Both the position numbers and the translations under genes were made by a program. From Rhodococcus ruber NBRC 15591 (GTDB taxonomy: Bacteria; Actinomycetota; Actinomycetes; Mycobacteriales; Mycobacteriaceae), in assembly GCF_001894945.1 (NCBI RefSeq), contig NZ_BCXE01000043.1, forward strand, positions 1-64,000: a stretch of 64,000 bases of DNA. Direction: 5' to 3'. The notes under the pieces are model-generated. The model ran no database searches. It had not been told where the DNA came from and worked only from the letters and a program-made list of their open reading frames with translations. Positions 42,710 through 50,780 of this stretch are shown here, piece by piece (within the stretch, counting starts at the first letter, position 1; each line of letters begins with the position of its first letter).

Positions 42710-43354
42710 ATGAGACTCGGCATCCTCGTTCTCGCCGTCGGCGCGTCGCTGCTCGCCGGCACCGGTGTTGCAGCGGCCGCCGATCCGGCCGTCCTCGGCG
42801 GCGGCTCCGGCATCGTCATGGACGGCCGGAACTACTGCACCCTCACCACGATCGGTCCCGATTCCGGGGGCCGGCTGGTCGGATTCACGGCGGGACACTG
42901 CGGAAACGCCGGTTCCACGGTTGCCTCGGAGGCGGATCCGGACGCCGGTGTGGTCGGCACGATCGCCTACACCGATGCGGACTTGGACTACGCGGTGATC
43001 GTGTTCGAGCCGGCGAAGGTGGTTCCCGTGAATCGGGTGGGAAACACGACGATCACGGGGATCGGGGGTCCGGCGCAGTTCCCGGACATCGTCTGCAAGC
43101 AGGGCCGCACCACGGGGCAGACCTGCGGGGTGGCCTACGGCGATGTGTTCGGTTCGGGGCAGACCTGGACGCAGACGTGCGTCGACCTCGGCGACTCGGG
43201 AGGCCCGGTGGTGGTCGGAACCACGCTCGTCGGCATGGTGAACGGCTATCTCACCGTTGCCTGCCTCGGTCCGGAGGTCGGCACGAGCATGACGGCCGTC
43301 GTCGGCGACGCCGATGCGCGGGGCGGGGCCGGGGCGGGGTTCCGTCCGATCTAG
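42710..43354 (+). CDS. Secreted trypsin-like serine protease (S1 family)
   Basis: 214 residues with a signal peptide (MRLGILVLAVGASLLAGTG, cut probably after AAAA). The catalytic triad is visible: His in GFTAGHCGNAG, Asp in DADLDYAVIVF, Ser in DLGDSGGPVVVG. Cys residues near the His and Ser would form the usual disulphides. It is short, close to the actinobacterial alpha-lytic-like enzymes but without a pro-domain. CGGGAG precedes the ATG by about 10 bases. The substrate is unknown; its neighbours give no hint. Confidence 0.92.
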   Translation: MRLGILVLAVGASLLAGTGVAAAADPAVLGGGSGIVMDGRNYCTLTTIGPDSGGRLVGFTAGHCGNAGSTVASEADPDAGVVGTIAYTDADLDYAVIVFEPAKVVPVNRVGNTTITGIGGPAQFPDIVCKQGRTTGQTCGVAYGDVFGSGQTWTQTCVDLGDSGGPVVVGTTLVGMVNGYLTVACLGPEVGTSMTAVVGDADARGGAGAGFRPI

Positions 43355-43437
43355 GGGCGCAGGTCGTGACGGCGCCGTCGCCCGGGTGCGGGACGGACCG
43401 GCGGCCACGACCGCATCCGGGGGGAGAGGTCCCTCGG

Positions 43438-44276
43438 TCAGCCGATCTCGGCGAGGAAGCTCTCCAGGATCCCGGTGACCCGGGCCGGGTCCTCCAGCGT
43501 CGAACTGTGGCCCACCCCGTCGAGTTCCACCAGTCGCGAGCCCGGGATCAGCGCGTGCATCTCGCGGGCGAGACGCGGCGGCATCTCGACATCCAGTTGT
43601 CCCGCGACGATCAGCGTCGGCACGCTCACCGCGGGCAGCTCGTCCCGGATGTCGGGGCGGACCATCATGCCGAGCATCGTGTTCGCCAGTGACGACCGGT
43701 CGGCCGTCGCCCACCGCCTGCGCCACACCTCACGCTCGGCCTCCCGGCCGGGGTCGGTGCGGAACGGTTCGCCGTAGAGTTCCTTCTCGATGCCGCGCAG
43801 CACGAGGGCCGGCGACGGCCCGAGAAGCCGGCCACGGCCGTGAGGGCAAGGTGCAGCGGGTACCTCACGGGCGGATGCGGCGTCGCGCCGGTGTTGAGCA
43901 GGGTCAGCGAGCGCAACAGGTCCGGTTCCCGCGCGCCGATGCGCATGCCGACGAAGCCCCCCATCGACAGCCCCACCAGATGCGCGGGTGCGAGGTCGAG
44001 CCGCCGGATCACGGTGAGCACGTCGGCGGTGAGCTGCTCGAGCTGGAATCCGGTCCGGGCGTGCCCGGATCGGCCCTGTCCCCGGAAGTCGAGGGTGAGG
44101 CAGCGGTACCGATCCCGCAGCGCCGCGATCTGCGCCTCGTACATTCGCCCGTCGAAGAAGAACCCGTGCAGGAACAGGATGGGCTCGCCCTCACCGCCGG
44201 TGTCCTCGCAGTACAGATCGACGTCCCGCACCCGCAGGTACGACCGTCGCGTATCCGGAATTCGAGGCATTGTCAT
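43438..44276 (-). pseudogene. Alpha/beta hydrolase broken by a frameshift
   Basis: The N-terminal part (from ATG 44276) has SYLRVRDVDLYCEDTG, ILFLHGFFFDGRMYE and nucleophile GLSMGGFVG, and runs to about 43835 before losing sense. The rest continues in another frame as LRGIEKELYGEPF, with Asp in AGQLDVEMPP and His in DGVGHSSTLED. The span is 839 bases, so one base is missing. The join is in a GC-rich run around 43825-43840. Joined, it would be a normal hydrolase of about 279 residues (3-oxoadipate enol-lactonase/haloperoxidase-like). Sequencing error is the alternative to real decay. Confidence 0.85.
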
Positions 44277-44383
44277 GGCGCGCTCCGTGTCGACCCGGGA
44301 CGCGGGACCGTCTCGGAATGGGTCGAGGATCGTTCCGGGCGCCGCCCGTGTCAAGGGGCGTGGCGACGGCGCTGTCCGGTAGC

Positions 44384-44407
44384 GCATTGCCGAGATAGCA
44401 TTGCCGA
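44384..44407 (+). promoter_or_regulatory. Direct repeat and possible leaderless promoter before the XRE gene
   Basis: GCATTGCCGA occurs twice, at 44384-44393 and 44398-44407, 14 bases apart and directly before the ATG at 44409. TAGCAT (44396-44401) inside it could be a -10 that gives a transcript starting at the ATG. The repeats could be the regulator's own operator; the divergent hydrolase relic starts 130 bases away. Confidence 0.35.
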
Positions 44408-44408
44408 T

Positions 44409-44678
44409 ATGTCGACGTCGCCTCGTCGAACGTCGTTCCCGGGTGTGGACCGTCTCTCCGATAGGCGGCGAGCGCTGGTGGACGAGCTGGCGGCGGCCCG
44501 GCGACGGCAGGGACTGAGCCAGACCCTGGTCGCGGCCCGGATGGGCACCTCCCAGTCGGCGGTGGCCCGACTCGAGCGCGGCGATCTCGATCCGCGCCTG
44601 TCCACCCTCGAACGGTACGCGCAGGCGGTGGGACAGACGGTCGACTGGCAGGTCCGCCCGCCCCCGGAGACGACATGA
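44409..44678 (+). CDS. XRE-family helix-turn-helix regulator
   Basis: 89 residues: a Ser/Arg-rich start, then the Cro/C1-type HTH in ALVDELAAARRRQGLSQTLVAARMGTSQSAVARLERG, followed by LSTLERYAQAVGQTVDWQV. The last part resembles the antitoxin-type XRE proteins, but no toxin-like gene lies next to it. A true ribosome binding site is missing; translation may be leaderless. Its target could be itself or the divergent hydrolase relic. Confidence 0.85.
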   Translation: MSTSPRRTSFPGVDRLSDRRRALVDELAAARRRQGLSQTLVAARMGTSQSAVARLERGDLDPRLSTLERYAQAVGQTVDWQVRPPPETT

Positions 44679-44813
44679 ACATCTGGCCGCCCGTTCCTCC
44701 TCGCCGATCCGGCAGACAGTGAAGGCTGAGACGGCGCATCCTGAGTAGGTGGCGCGAGCCGTCGGGTCGGCGGCGGAGAATCTCGGCAAGGGCTATCGAC
44801 ACAGGAGGACGCG

Positions 44814-46244
44814 ATGACCTCACCTGCGAACAGCACCCCGATTCCGCCCGGCATCGAGATGCCGGACGAGGTCCGCACCCGGTTGGGCACGCTGCGGTTC
44901 TTCGACGGAGTCCCGGACGACGAGACGACCCGGACACTGTTCGACAACCTGGACTTCCAGCGGGCGGTGTAGGCGTACCTGCTGGCGCAGCATCCGGTGT
45001 CTTGGGCGGCGTGGCGCCGGGGGCTGCTGCGCTGGGGCCCGGCGAACACCACGGTGGCGCTCTGGGAGGACCTGTGCCACCCGTGCACCGTCGGACCGGC
45101 GATGCACACGACCGTTGTGTACTTCTACATGTGGATCGACCTCCACGACGGACCCGTCGTCCTGGACGCCCCGCCCGACGTGTACGGCCTGATCGACGAC
45201 TCGTGGGGGCGCTGGGTCGTCGACATCGGCGCGACCGGACCCGACAAGGGCCAGGGTGGCAAGTACCTGTTCCTGCCGCCCGGGTACGATGGCGAGGTCC
45301 CGGACGGCTACTTCGTGGTGCGGTCCCGTAGCTACGGGATGGGCCTCGTCTCGCGCGGTTTCCGCGACGAGCATGGCGACCCGCATCCGGCCGCCGACAT
45401 GATCAAGGCGAAGACCCGGGCTTACCCGCTGGCTCAGGCCGACGACCCGCCGCCGATGCGATTCGTGAACGTCTCCTTCGAGCCGTGGGTCACCATCCCG
45501 GCCGCCGACTACCAGTACTGGGAGCTGCTCAACGAGGTGGTGCAGTCCGAGCTGCCGGAGTCATCCGACCCGGTCACGCTGGGGATGTTCGCCGCCGTCG
45601 GCATCCAGCACGGCAAACCGTTCGACCCCGACGAGCGGGTGCGGGCAATCCTGACCGAGGCAGCCGCGGTCGGCGACGCGACCGCCCGCGCGCTCCTCTA
45701 CCGGGTCCGCCAGCCCGAGGCACGCTACTACCCGGACGGCGCCTGGCGGGTCTTCCTCTTCGCCGGTTACCAGTTCCAGGACAATGGCGCCGCGATGCTC
45801 GACACCGCCGCCGCGCTCGGCTTCATAGGGAGCGGATCGAGTCCGGCGTACCTGACGGAGATGGTCGGCGCCGGATCGCAGTATGTCACGGCGTTCGTCG
45901 ACGCCACCGACGCGCCCTTCGACGGCGGCAGGTCCTACCGGCTGCACGTCCCGCCGAACGTGCCGGTCAACACCTTCTGGTCGATCGTCGTCTACGACAC
46001 CCAGACCCGGTCGATGCTGCAGACCGACCAGGAATGGCCCACCGTTGCCAGCGACCGCGACATGATCTCGAACGAGGACGGCTCAGTCGACGTCCACTTC
46101 GGTCCCGAACGGCCCGAGGGCAGCCGCAACTGGATCCAGACCCTGCCCGGCAAGAGCTGGTTCGCGATAGTCCGGCTCTACGGTCCGCTGGAACCGTGGT
46201 TCGACAAGACATGGAGACTGCCCGACATCGAACCGGTCGGGTAA
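44814..46244 (+). pseudogene. DUF1254/DUF1214 protein gene interrupted by an amber codon
   Basis: From the ATG at 44814 (strong ACAGGAGG upstream) the frame is consistent for 477 codons to the TGA at 46242, except for one TAG at 44970-44972 (codon 53). The flanking protein reads LDFQRAV-stop-AYLLAQHPVSWAA; the family normally has Gln there, so CAG to TAG is the simplest cause. The DUF1254 part (about 40-170) and the DUF1214 part (about 310-470, TFWSIVVYDTQTRSMLQTDQ) are otherwise intact. It may be dead, restart downstream or rely on suppression. The family is of unclear function. Confidence 0.85.
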
Positions 46245-46316
46245 CACTACGGGGGAGAGCAGCTCGTCTCCGGCCGCGAAGAACCGGGATCCGCTACGTC
46301 TTTCACCGCCACTCCC

Positions 46317-46345
46317 TGGTGGACGCGGAGGGTTTCGAACTCCCG
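46317..46345 (-). other. tRNA 3'-end-like sequence (possible attachment site)
   Basis: On the minus strand GGGAG-TTCGAAA-CCCTC is followed by CGCGTCCACCA. From the T-loop TTC to the final CCA is exactly 23 bases, as in a tRNA from position 54 to 76. One T-stem pair is mismatched and no 5' part of a tRNA is present. This is what an attachment site left by a tRNA-targeting element looks like, but chance is not excluded. Confidence 0.35.
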
Positions 46346-46351
46346 ACTGGT

Positions 46352-46446
46352 GTCCTGAGTCGTTGATTGTTTCATTGATTCGGGTGCAGTAGCGGGCGAG
46401 GTTCGCGAGGATCTCGTCCGCGGTCTTGACCCACACGAAGAGCCTC
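46352..46446 (-). mobile_element. C-terminal remnant of an IS630-like transposase
   Basis: About 30 codons on the minus strand read LFVWVKTADEILANLARYC and then TRINETINDSGH. This resembles the C-terminal end of IS630-family DDE transposases (recalled). The rest of the transposase and the element ends are missing; the stop after the final His is also lost. The left side of the fragment abuts a broken GAF-domain gene. Confidence 0.55.
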
Positions 46447-46626
46447 GGCGCCGTCCGCGGCGAGCAGCGTGATGCCGGCCCCGACCGAGCCGGGCAGGGT
46501 GTCCTTGGCCAGCGAGGTGATCGACTCCCCCACGCTCGCGACTGTCTGCTGCGACCACACCAGCCCCGACCTCCCCGCATGGACTGCGGCCCAGGCGTCC
46601 GACTCAGGTTCCCGGGAAGCCGTCAT
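46447..46626 (-). pseudogene. Truncated N-terminus of a GAF-domain protein
   Basis: Begins with ATG at 46626 and reads VASVGESITSLAKDTLPGSVGAGITLLAADGA, the first strand-helix part of a GAF domain of the type found in GAF-ANTAR regulators. After about 60 residues it runs directly into the transposase remnant in another frame. The remainder of the domain and any ANTAR part are absent. Assignment to GAF is by pattern and moderate. Confidence 0.45.
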
Positions 46627-46662
46627 CGCGTGCCTCCTTCGGGCCGTTCCCGCGGCCGCCGC

Positions 46663-46959
46663 TCACCTCGAACCTAATCCCTCCCGGCGAGTCGATGCAA
46701 CGATCGCCCGGCTCGGCCCCGCCGGGGCCGGTTCCGGCGCCGACCCGCCCGCAGAACACTCCGGAAACGAGAATCCGGACGTCTGGTGCAGCGATCCTTC
46801 GATGGTGAGGGCCCCGTGCCGGTAGGTCGTGGCCGCCCCGCCGAAGTCGTCGTTGCGTTCGAGAACCAGGACCCGATGTCCTGCCCTGGCGTACAACGCT
46901 GCGGCCGTCAACCCGCCCAAACCCGATCCGATCGTGATCGCGTCGTATCCGTCGGTCAT
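46663..46959 (-). pseudogene. Truncated FAD-dependent oxidoreductase (phytoene-dehydrogenase-like)
   Basis: Starts with ATG at 46959 after AGGGGGAT. The first 60 residues show the FAD-binding pattern AITIGSGLGGLTAAALYARAG and LVLERNDDFGGAATTYRHG, typical of CrtI/retinol-saturase-like oxidoreductases of about 500 residues. After about SLHQTSGF the similarity stops, and the frame ends at 46663. Only the N-terminal tenth of the enzyme survives, so it is a relic. Confidence 0.7.
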
Positions 46960-47502
46960 CGCGGTATCCCCCTCGCGTGCGGACCGGTTTGTCCGATCCC
47001 GGCACGGAACAGCCGTGATGGACTGCTGACAGTGCATTCGCGACCCGGTTCCAGGGAGCGACGCTCTAGACAACCATGTCAGGGCAAACAGCGACGGGAC
47101 CGACTCCCGCACCGGGAGCCCGGGGTAACCGAAGCTACGACCCCGGCGCCGGCAACTGCCCGACATACACCGCGGGCGTGGCACCGGCTGGGGCGGTCTC
47201 ACCGAGCACCCACCCGGCCACATCCCCTGCCCGGCCCCCGCGCGAAGACGGCCCCCACCCGAGTCGACCGCTCGCCGGGTGCCGGCACGGGGACAGGAGT
47301 GCACCCCTCCGGGGTCATCGCGACTCGCTCGGACCCGAGGTTGTGGAACGGAGTCCGCGTAGTTCGGTGCGCAGTTCGTCGGCGTGTTCGCGGGCAGCGT
47401 CGACTTGGGCGCGGGCGGCGGCGGTTTCGGCGCGGGCGGCCGCGTTCGTGTTCGGCGGCTGCGTCCTCGTCCGCCCGGATCCCCGCGCTCGTCACGGAAC
47501 CG
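46960..47502. other. Gene-poor scar upstream of the nuoN end, with a coiled-coil relic
   Basis: No intact gene is seen in this 540-base stretch. On the minus strand 47470-47315 reads NAAARAETAAARAQVDAAREHADELRTELRG and ends TSGPSESR-stop, the look of the Ala-rich coiled-coil C-terminus of an actinobacterial DNA-binding or mobile-element protein. A second frame upstream (RADEDAAAEHER) suggests one frameshift near 47440. The part from 46960 to 47310 shows nothing I can name. Confidence 0.45.
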
Positions 47503-49152
47503 TCAACCGAGGAACACCGCGACCCGGTCCACCAGCTCGAGCAACGGCTGCGGGAAGACGCCGAGCGCCACGGTCACCACCGCCCCGGCGGCGATCGTGA
47601 CGGTCGTCAGGGCGCTGGGCGCCACGACCGCGGGGGCGTCGCGGTCCGGTTCATCGAAGAACATCAGCACGATGACGCGCACGTAGAAGTACGCCGCGAC
47701 GGCGCTGCTGACCACGCCGACGATCACGAGCGGAACGGCGCCGCCGCCCGCCGCCGCCCCGAAGACGGCGAACTTGCTGACGAACCCGCTGGTGAGCGGG
47801 ATGCCGGCGAACGCGAGCAGGAACAGGGCGAACACCGCGCCGACGAGCGGCGAGCGCCGCCCGAGGCCCGCCCAGCGGGACAGGTGGGTCGCCTCCCCGA
47901 GGTCGTCGCGGACCAGGGTCACGACGGCGAACGCACCGAGAGTGCTGAAGCCGTACGCGAACAGGTAGAACATCGTCGACGCCAGCCCGGCCCGGTCGGC
48001 GGCGATCAGACCGGTGAGGATGAAACCGGCGTGGGCGACCGACGAGTAGGCCAGCATCCGTTTGACGTCGTTCTGCGTCACGGCCAGCACCGAGCCCGCC
48101 ACCATCGTCAGGATCGCCACGCCCCACAGCAGGGGACGCCAGTCGTCTCGCAGTCCGGGCAGCGCCACGTAGAACACGCGTAGCATCGCGCCGAACGCCG
48201 CGATCTTGGTGGCCGCCGCCATGAAGGCGGTGATCGGCGTGGGGGCCCCCTGATAGACGTCGGGGACCCAGGAATGGAACGGCACCGCGCCGATCTTGAA
48301 CAGCAGACCCACCGCGAGCATCGCCGCACCGATCACCACCAGCGCGTCGCCGTCCGCGCGGACGGCGACGGCGTCGGCGATACCTGCCAGGCGCACGGTG
48401 CCCGCGTAGCCGTACAGCAGCGCCACCCCGAACAGGAAGAAGGCCGAGGAGAAGGCGCCGAGCAGGAAGTACTTCAGGGCCGCTTCCTGGGAGAGCAGGC
48501 GCTGCCGACGGGCCAGGCCGCACAGCAGGTACAGCGGCAGCGACAGGACCTCGAGCGCGATGAACATGGTGAGCAGGTCGTTCGACGCCGGGAACAGCAG
48601 CATCCCCCCGACGGCGAACAGCACCAGCGGGAACACCTCGGTCTGGGACATCCCCTGCGCGGCGGCCTCGCGCTCGGCGACGCTGCCCGGCACCACGGAC
48701 GCCTGCGGGGCGAACGCGTCGGCCCCGCCGCGCCCGGTCGCCACCGCCGCGCCCGGCCCCTCCGGCGTGGCACCGCGGGCATTCGGCTCGATGCCGCGTT
48801 CGGCGACGAGCAGCACTGCGAGGATCGAGACGAGCAGGATGGTGCCCTGCAGGAACAGGGTGGGTCCGTCGACCGCGACGGCGTCGACCGCGGCGCTGTA
48901 CCCGGGTGCGGCGCCGGCGGCGAAGTCCAGGCCCGCGGCGAGGACGACGACGGCCACGAACGCGGCGCCGAGACCACCGAGCGCGAGCAGCAGGTGGCTC
49001 GCGTACCGGCCGCGGCGGGGAACGAACGCCTCGACGAGCACCGCGGCAACGGCCACCCCGAACACGATCAGCATGGGAGAGAGCGGGCCGTAGCGGAGGT
49101 CGGGAGCCGGAATCGCCTGAGCGAGAACGAGGGTTCCGTTCAAGGGAGTCAC
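47503..49152 (-). CDS. nuoN: NADH-quinone oxidoreductase subunit N
   Basis: Antiporter-like membrane subunit of complex I. 549 residues, about 14 membrane helices, with the proton-antiporter segment including LEVLSLPLYLLCGL, ALKYFLLGAFSSAFFLFG, KIGAVPFHSWVPDVYQGAPTP and SSVAHAGFILTGL. A hydrophilic loop of about 55 residues (IEPNARGATPEGPG onward) sits in the N-terminal third, as in other actinobacteria. The GTG at 49152 overlaps the nuoM stop. Last gene of the operon. Confidence 0.97.
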   Translation of the reverse strand: MTPLNGTLVLAQAIPAPDLRYGPLSPMLIVFGVAVAAVLVEAFVPRRGRYASHLLLALGGLGAAFVAVVVLAAGLDFAAGAAPGYSAAVDAVAVDGPTLFLQGTILLVSILAVLLVAERGIEPNARGATPEGPGAAVATGRGGADAFAPQASVVPGSVAEREAAAQGMSQTEVFPLVLFAVGGMLLFPASNDLLTMFIALEVLSLPLYLLCGLARRQRLLSQEAALKYFLLGAFSSAFFLFGVALLYGYAGTVRLAGIADAVAVRADGDALVVIGAAMLAVGLLFKIGAVPFHSWVPDVYQGAPTPITAFMAAATKIAAFGAMLRVFYVALPGLRDDWRPLLWGVAILTMVAGSVLAVTQNDVKRMLAYSSVAHAGFILTGLIAADRAGLASTMFYLFAYGFSTLGAFAVVTLVRDDLGEATHLSRWAGLGRRSPLVGAVFALFLLAFAGIPLTSGFVSKFAVFGAAAGGGAVPLVIVGVVSSAVAAYFYVRVIVLMFFDEPDRDAPAVVAPSALTTVTIAAGAVVTVALGVFPQPLLELVDRVAVFLG

Positions 49153-50780
49153 CTGTGCGTCCCTCCGTGGGTGTCGGTGCCGGTCCCGCCCGCGACGGGC
49201 TCGGGCGGGGCGGCGGGCTCCGGATCGGGCCGGTCGACGGTGACCAGGACCTGGTCGACCGCGGGGGTGATCACGTCGAGGGCCGGCTTGGGGTAGACGC
49301 CCAGGACGAGGAGCAACGCGATGAGCGGCACCACGACGGCGAGTTCGCGGGGCACCAGGTCGCGCACGTGCTCGTTGCCGCCGGTGACCGGTCCGGTCAT
49401 CATGCGCTGGTAGAGCCACAACACGTAGATCGCCGACAGGACGAGCGCGAGCACCGCGACCACGGCGGCGACCTGGTAGCGCGGATAGGTGCCGACCAGC
49501 ACCAGGAATTCGCTGACGAACGGTGCCAGGCCCGGCAGGGACAGGGTCGCCAGTCCCGCGACGAGGAACGTCCCGGCCAGGACGGGGGCGACCTTGCGGA
49601 CGCCGCCGTACGCGGCGATCGCGCGGGATCCGCGCCGGGAGACGAGGAACCCGGCGATCAGGAACAGCGCGGCGGTGGAGATGCCGTGGTTGACCATGTA
49701 CAGCGTCGAGCCGGCCTGGCCCTGGCTGGTCATCGCGAAGATGCCGAGGATGATGAACCCGAAGTGCGAGATCGAGGTGTAGGCGATCAGACGCATCACA
49801 TCCGTCTGACCGATGGCGACCGCCGCGCCGTAGACGATGCCGATCACCGCGAGCGTGACGATCACGGGCGCGAAGTACACCGACGACTCGGGGAACAACT
49901 GCAGGCAGTAGCGCAGCATGCCGAACGTGCCGACCTTGTCGACCACGGCCATCATCAGCACCGCCCCGGCGGGGGTGGCCTGCACCGCGGCGCCGGGCAG
50001 CCAGGTGTGGAACGGCCACAGCGGCGCCTTCACGGCGAACGCGAACATGAAACCGAGGAACAGGGCGTGGAGCACCACGGTGTCGGCACCGAGACCGCCG
50101 TCGGTGACGGCGGCGACGATCTCCCGGAAGTCGAACGTGCCGGCGCCCTGCCGGGCGGTGACCACGTACAGCCCGATCACCGCCGCCAGCATGATCAGCC
50201 CACCGAACAGGTTGTAGAGCAGGAACTTCACCGCCGCGCGGGAGCGCCGGCCTCGATCTCCGAGCCGATCCCCGAAGCCCCCGATGAGGAAGTACATCGG
50301 GATGAGCATCGCCTCGAAGAAGATGTAGAACAGCAACACGTCGAGCGCGGTGAACGAGACCATCACCATCGCCTCGACCGAGAGCATCAGCGCCATGTAC
50401 AGGTGTGTGGTTCGCCGCGGCGTGGAGGGGCGGGCGGTGCCGGTGGGCTCGGCCGGTGTCGTGTCGTTCCAACCGGCCAGCATCAGCAGCGGAAGCAGCA
50501 CCGCGGTGAGCAGCACCAGCACGAGCGCGATGCCGTCCACGCCCAGCGTGTAGCGGGTGCCCAGGGCCGGGATCCACGGGTGCGATTCGACGAACTGGTA
50601 CTGCTCGCCCGCCGGGTCGAATCCGATCGCCAGCACGCACGCCACCACGAGCACCACGGCCGCGACCGCCAGCGCGGCGCCCTTGGCGAGGCTCCGCATC
50701 CGGGCGGGAATCGCCAGGACGACGACGGCGCCGACGAGCGGCACCACCCACAGGGTCGTCAACCAGGGAAAGTTGCCCAC
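49149..50780 (-). CDS. nuoM: NADH-quinone oxidoreductase subunit M
   Basis: Antiporter-like proton-pumping subunit. 543 residues, about 14 helices. Key segments: VLLFYIFFEAMLIPMYFLIG with the conserved membrane Glu, FAVKAPLWPFHTWLPGA with the Lys, and YTSISHFGFIILGIF. Start is GTG at 50780, sharing one base with the nuoL stop (TAGTG). The C-terminal tail is Pro/Gly-rich (DPEPAAPPEPVAGG). Confidence 0.97.
   Translation of the reverse strand: MGNFPWLTTLWVVPLVGAVVVLAIPARMRSLAKGAALAVAAVVLVVACVLAIGFDPAGEQYQFVESHPWIPALGTRYTLGVDGIALVLVLLTAVLLPLLMLAGWNDTTPAEPTGTARPSTPRRTTHLYMALMLSVEAMVMVSFTALDVLLFYIFFEAMLIPMYFLIGGFGDRLGDRGRRSRAAVKFLLYNLFGGLIMLAAVIGLYVVTARQGAGTFDFREIVAAVTDGGLGADTVVLHALFLGFMFAFAVKAPLWPFHTWLPGAAVQATPAGAVLMMAVVDKVGTFGMLRYCLQLFPESSVYFAPVIVTLAVIGIVYGAAVAIGQTDVMRLIAYTSISHFGFIILGIFAMTSQGQAGSTLYMVNHGISTAALFLIAGFLVSRRGSRAIAAYGGVRKVAPVLAGTFLVAGLATLSLPGLAPFVSEFLVLVGTYPRYQVAAVVAVLALVLSAIYVLWLYQRMMTGPVTGGNEHVRDLVPRELAVVVPLIALLLVLGVYPKPALDVITPAVDQVLVTVDRPDPEPAAPPEPVAGGTGTDTHGGTHR

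Noticed and set aside
43800-43860. Programmed frameshift in the hydrolase
   Set aside because: No slippery heptamer, stop codon or stimulatory structure of a known kind is seen at the join; decay or a sequencing error is simpler.
44970-44972. Pyrrolysine or other recoded TAG
   Set aside because: No pyl genes or recoding element visible, the family has Gln here, and other TAG codons in the window act as normal stops.
46317-46345. Complete tRNA gene
   Set aside because: Only the 3' part fits; one T-stem pair is mismatched and no anticodon or D arm lies upstream.
47199-47495. Intact 98-residue protein on the minus strand
   Set aside because: Arg-rich out-of-frame reading; the neighbouring frame gives a natural-looking coiled-coil tail, so it is a frameshifted relic.
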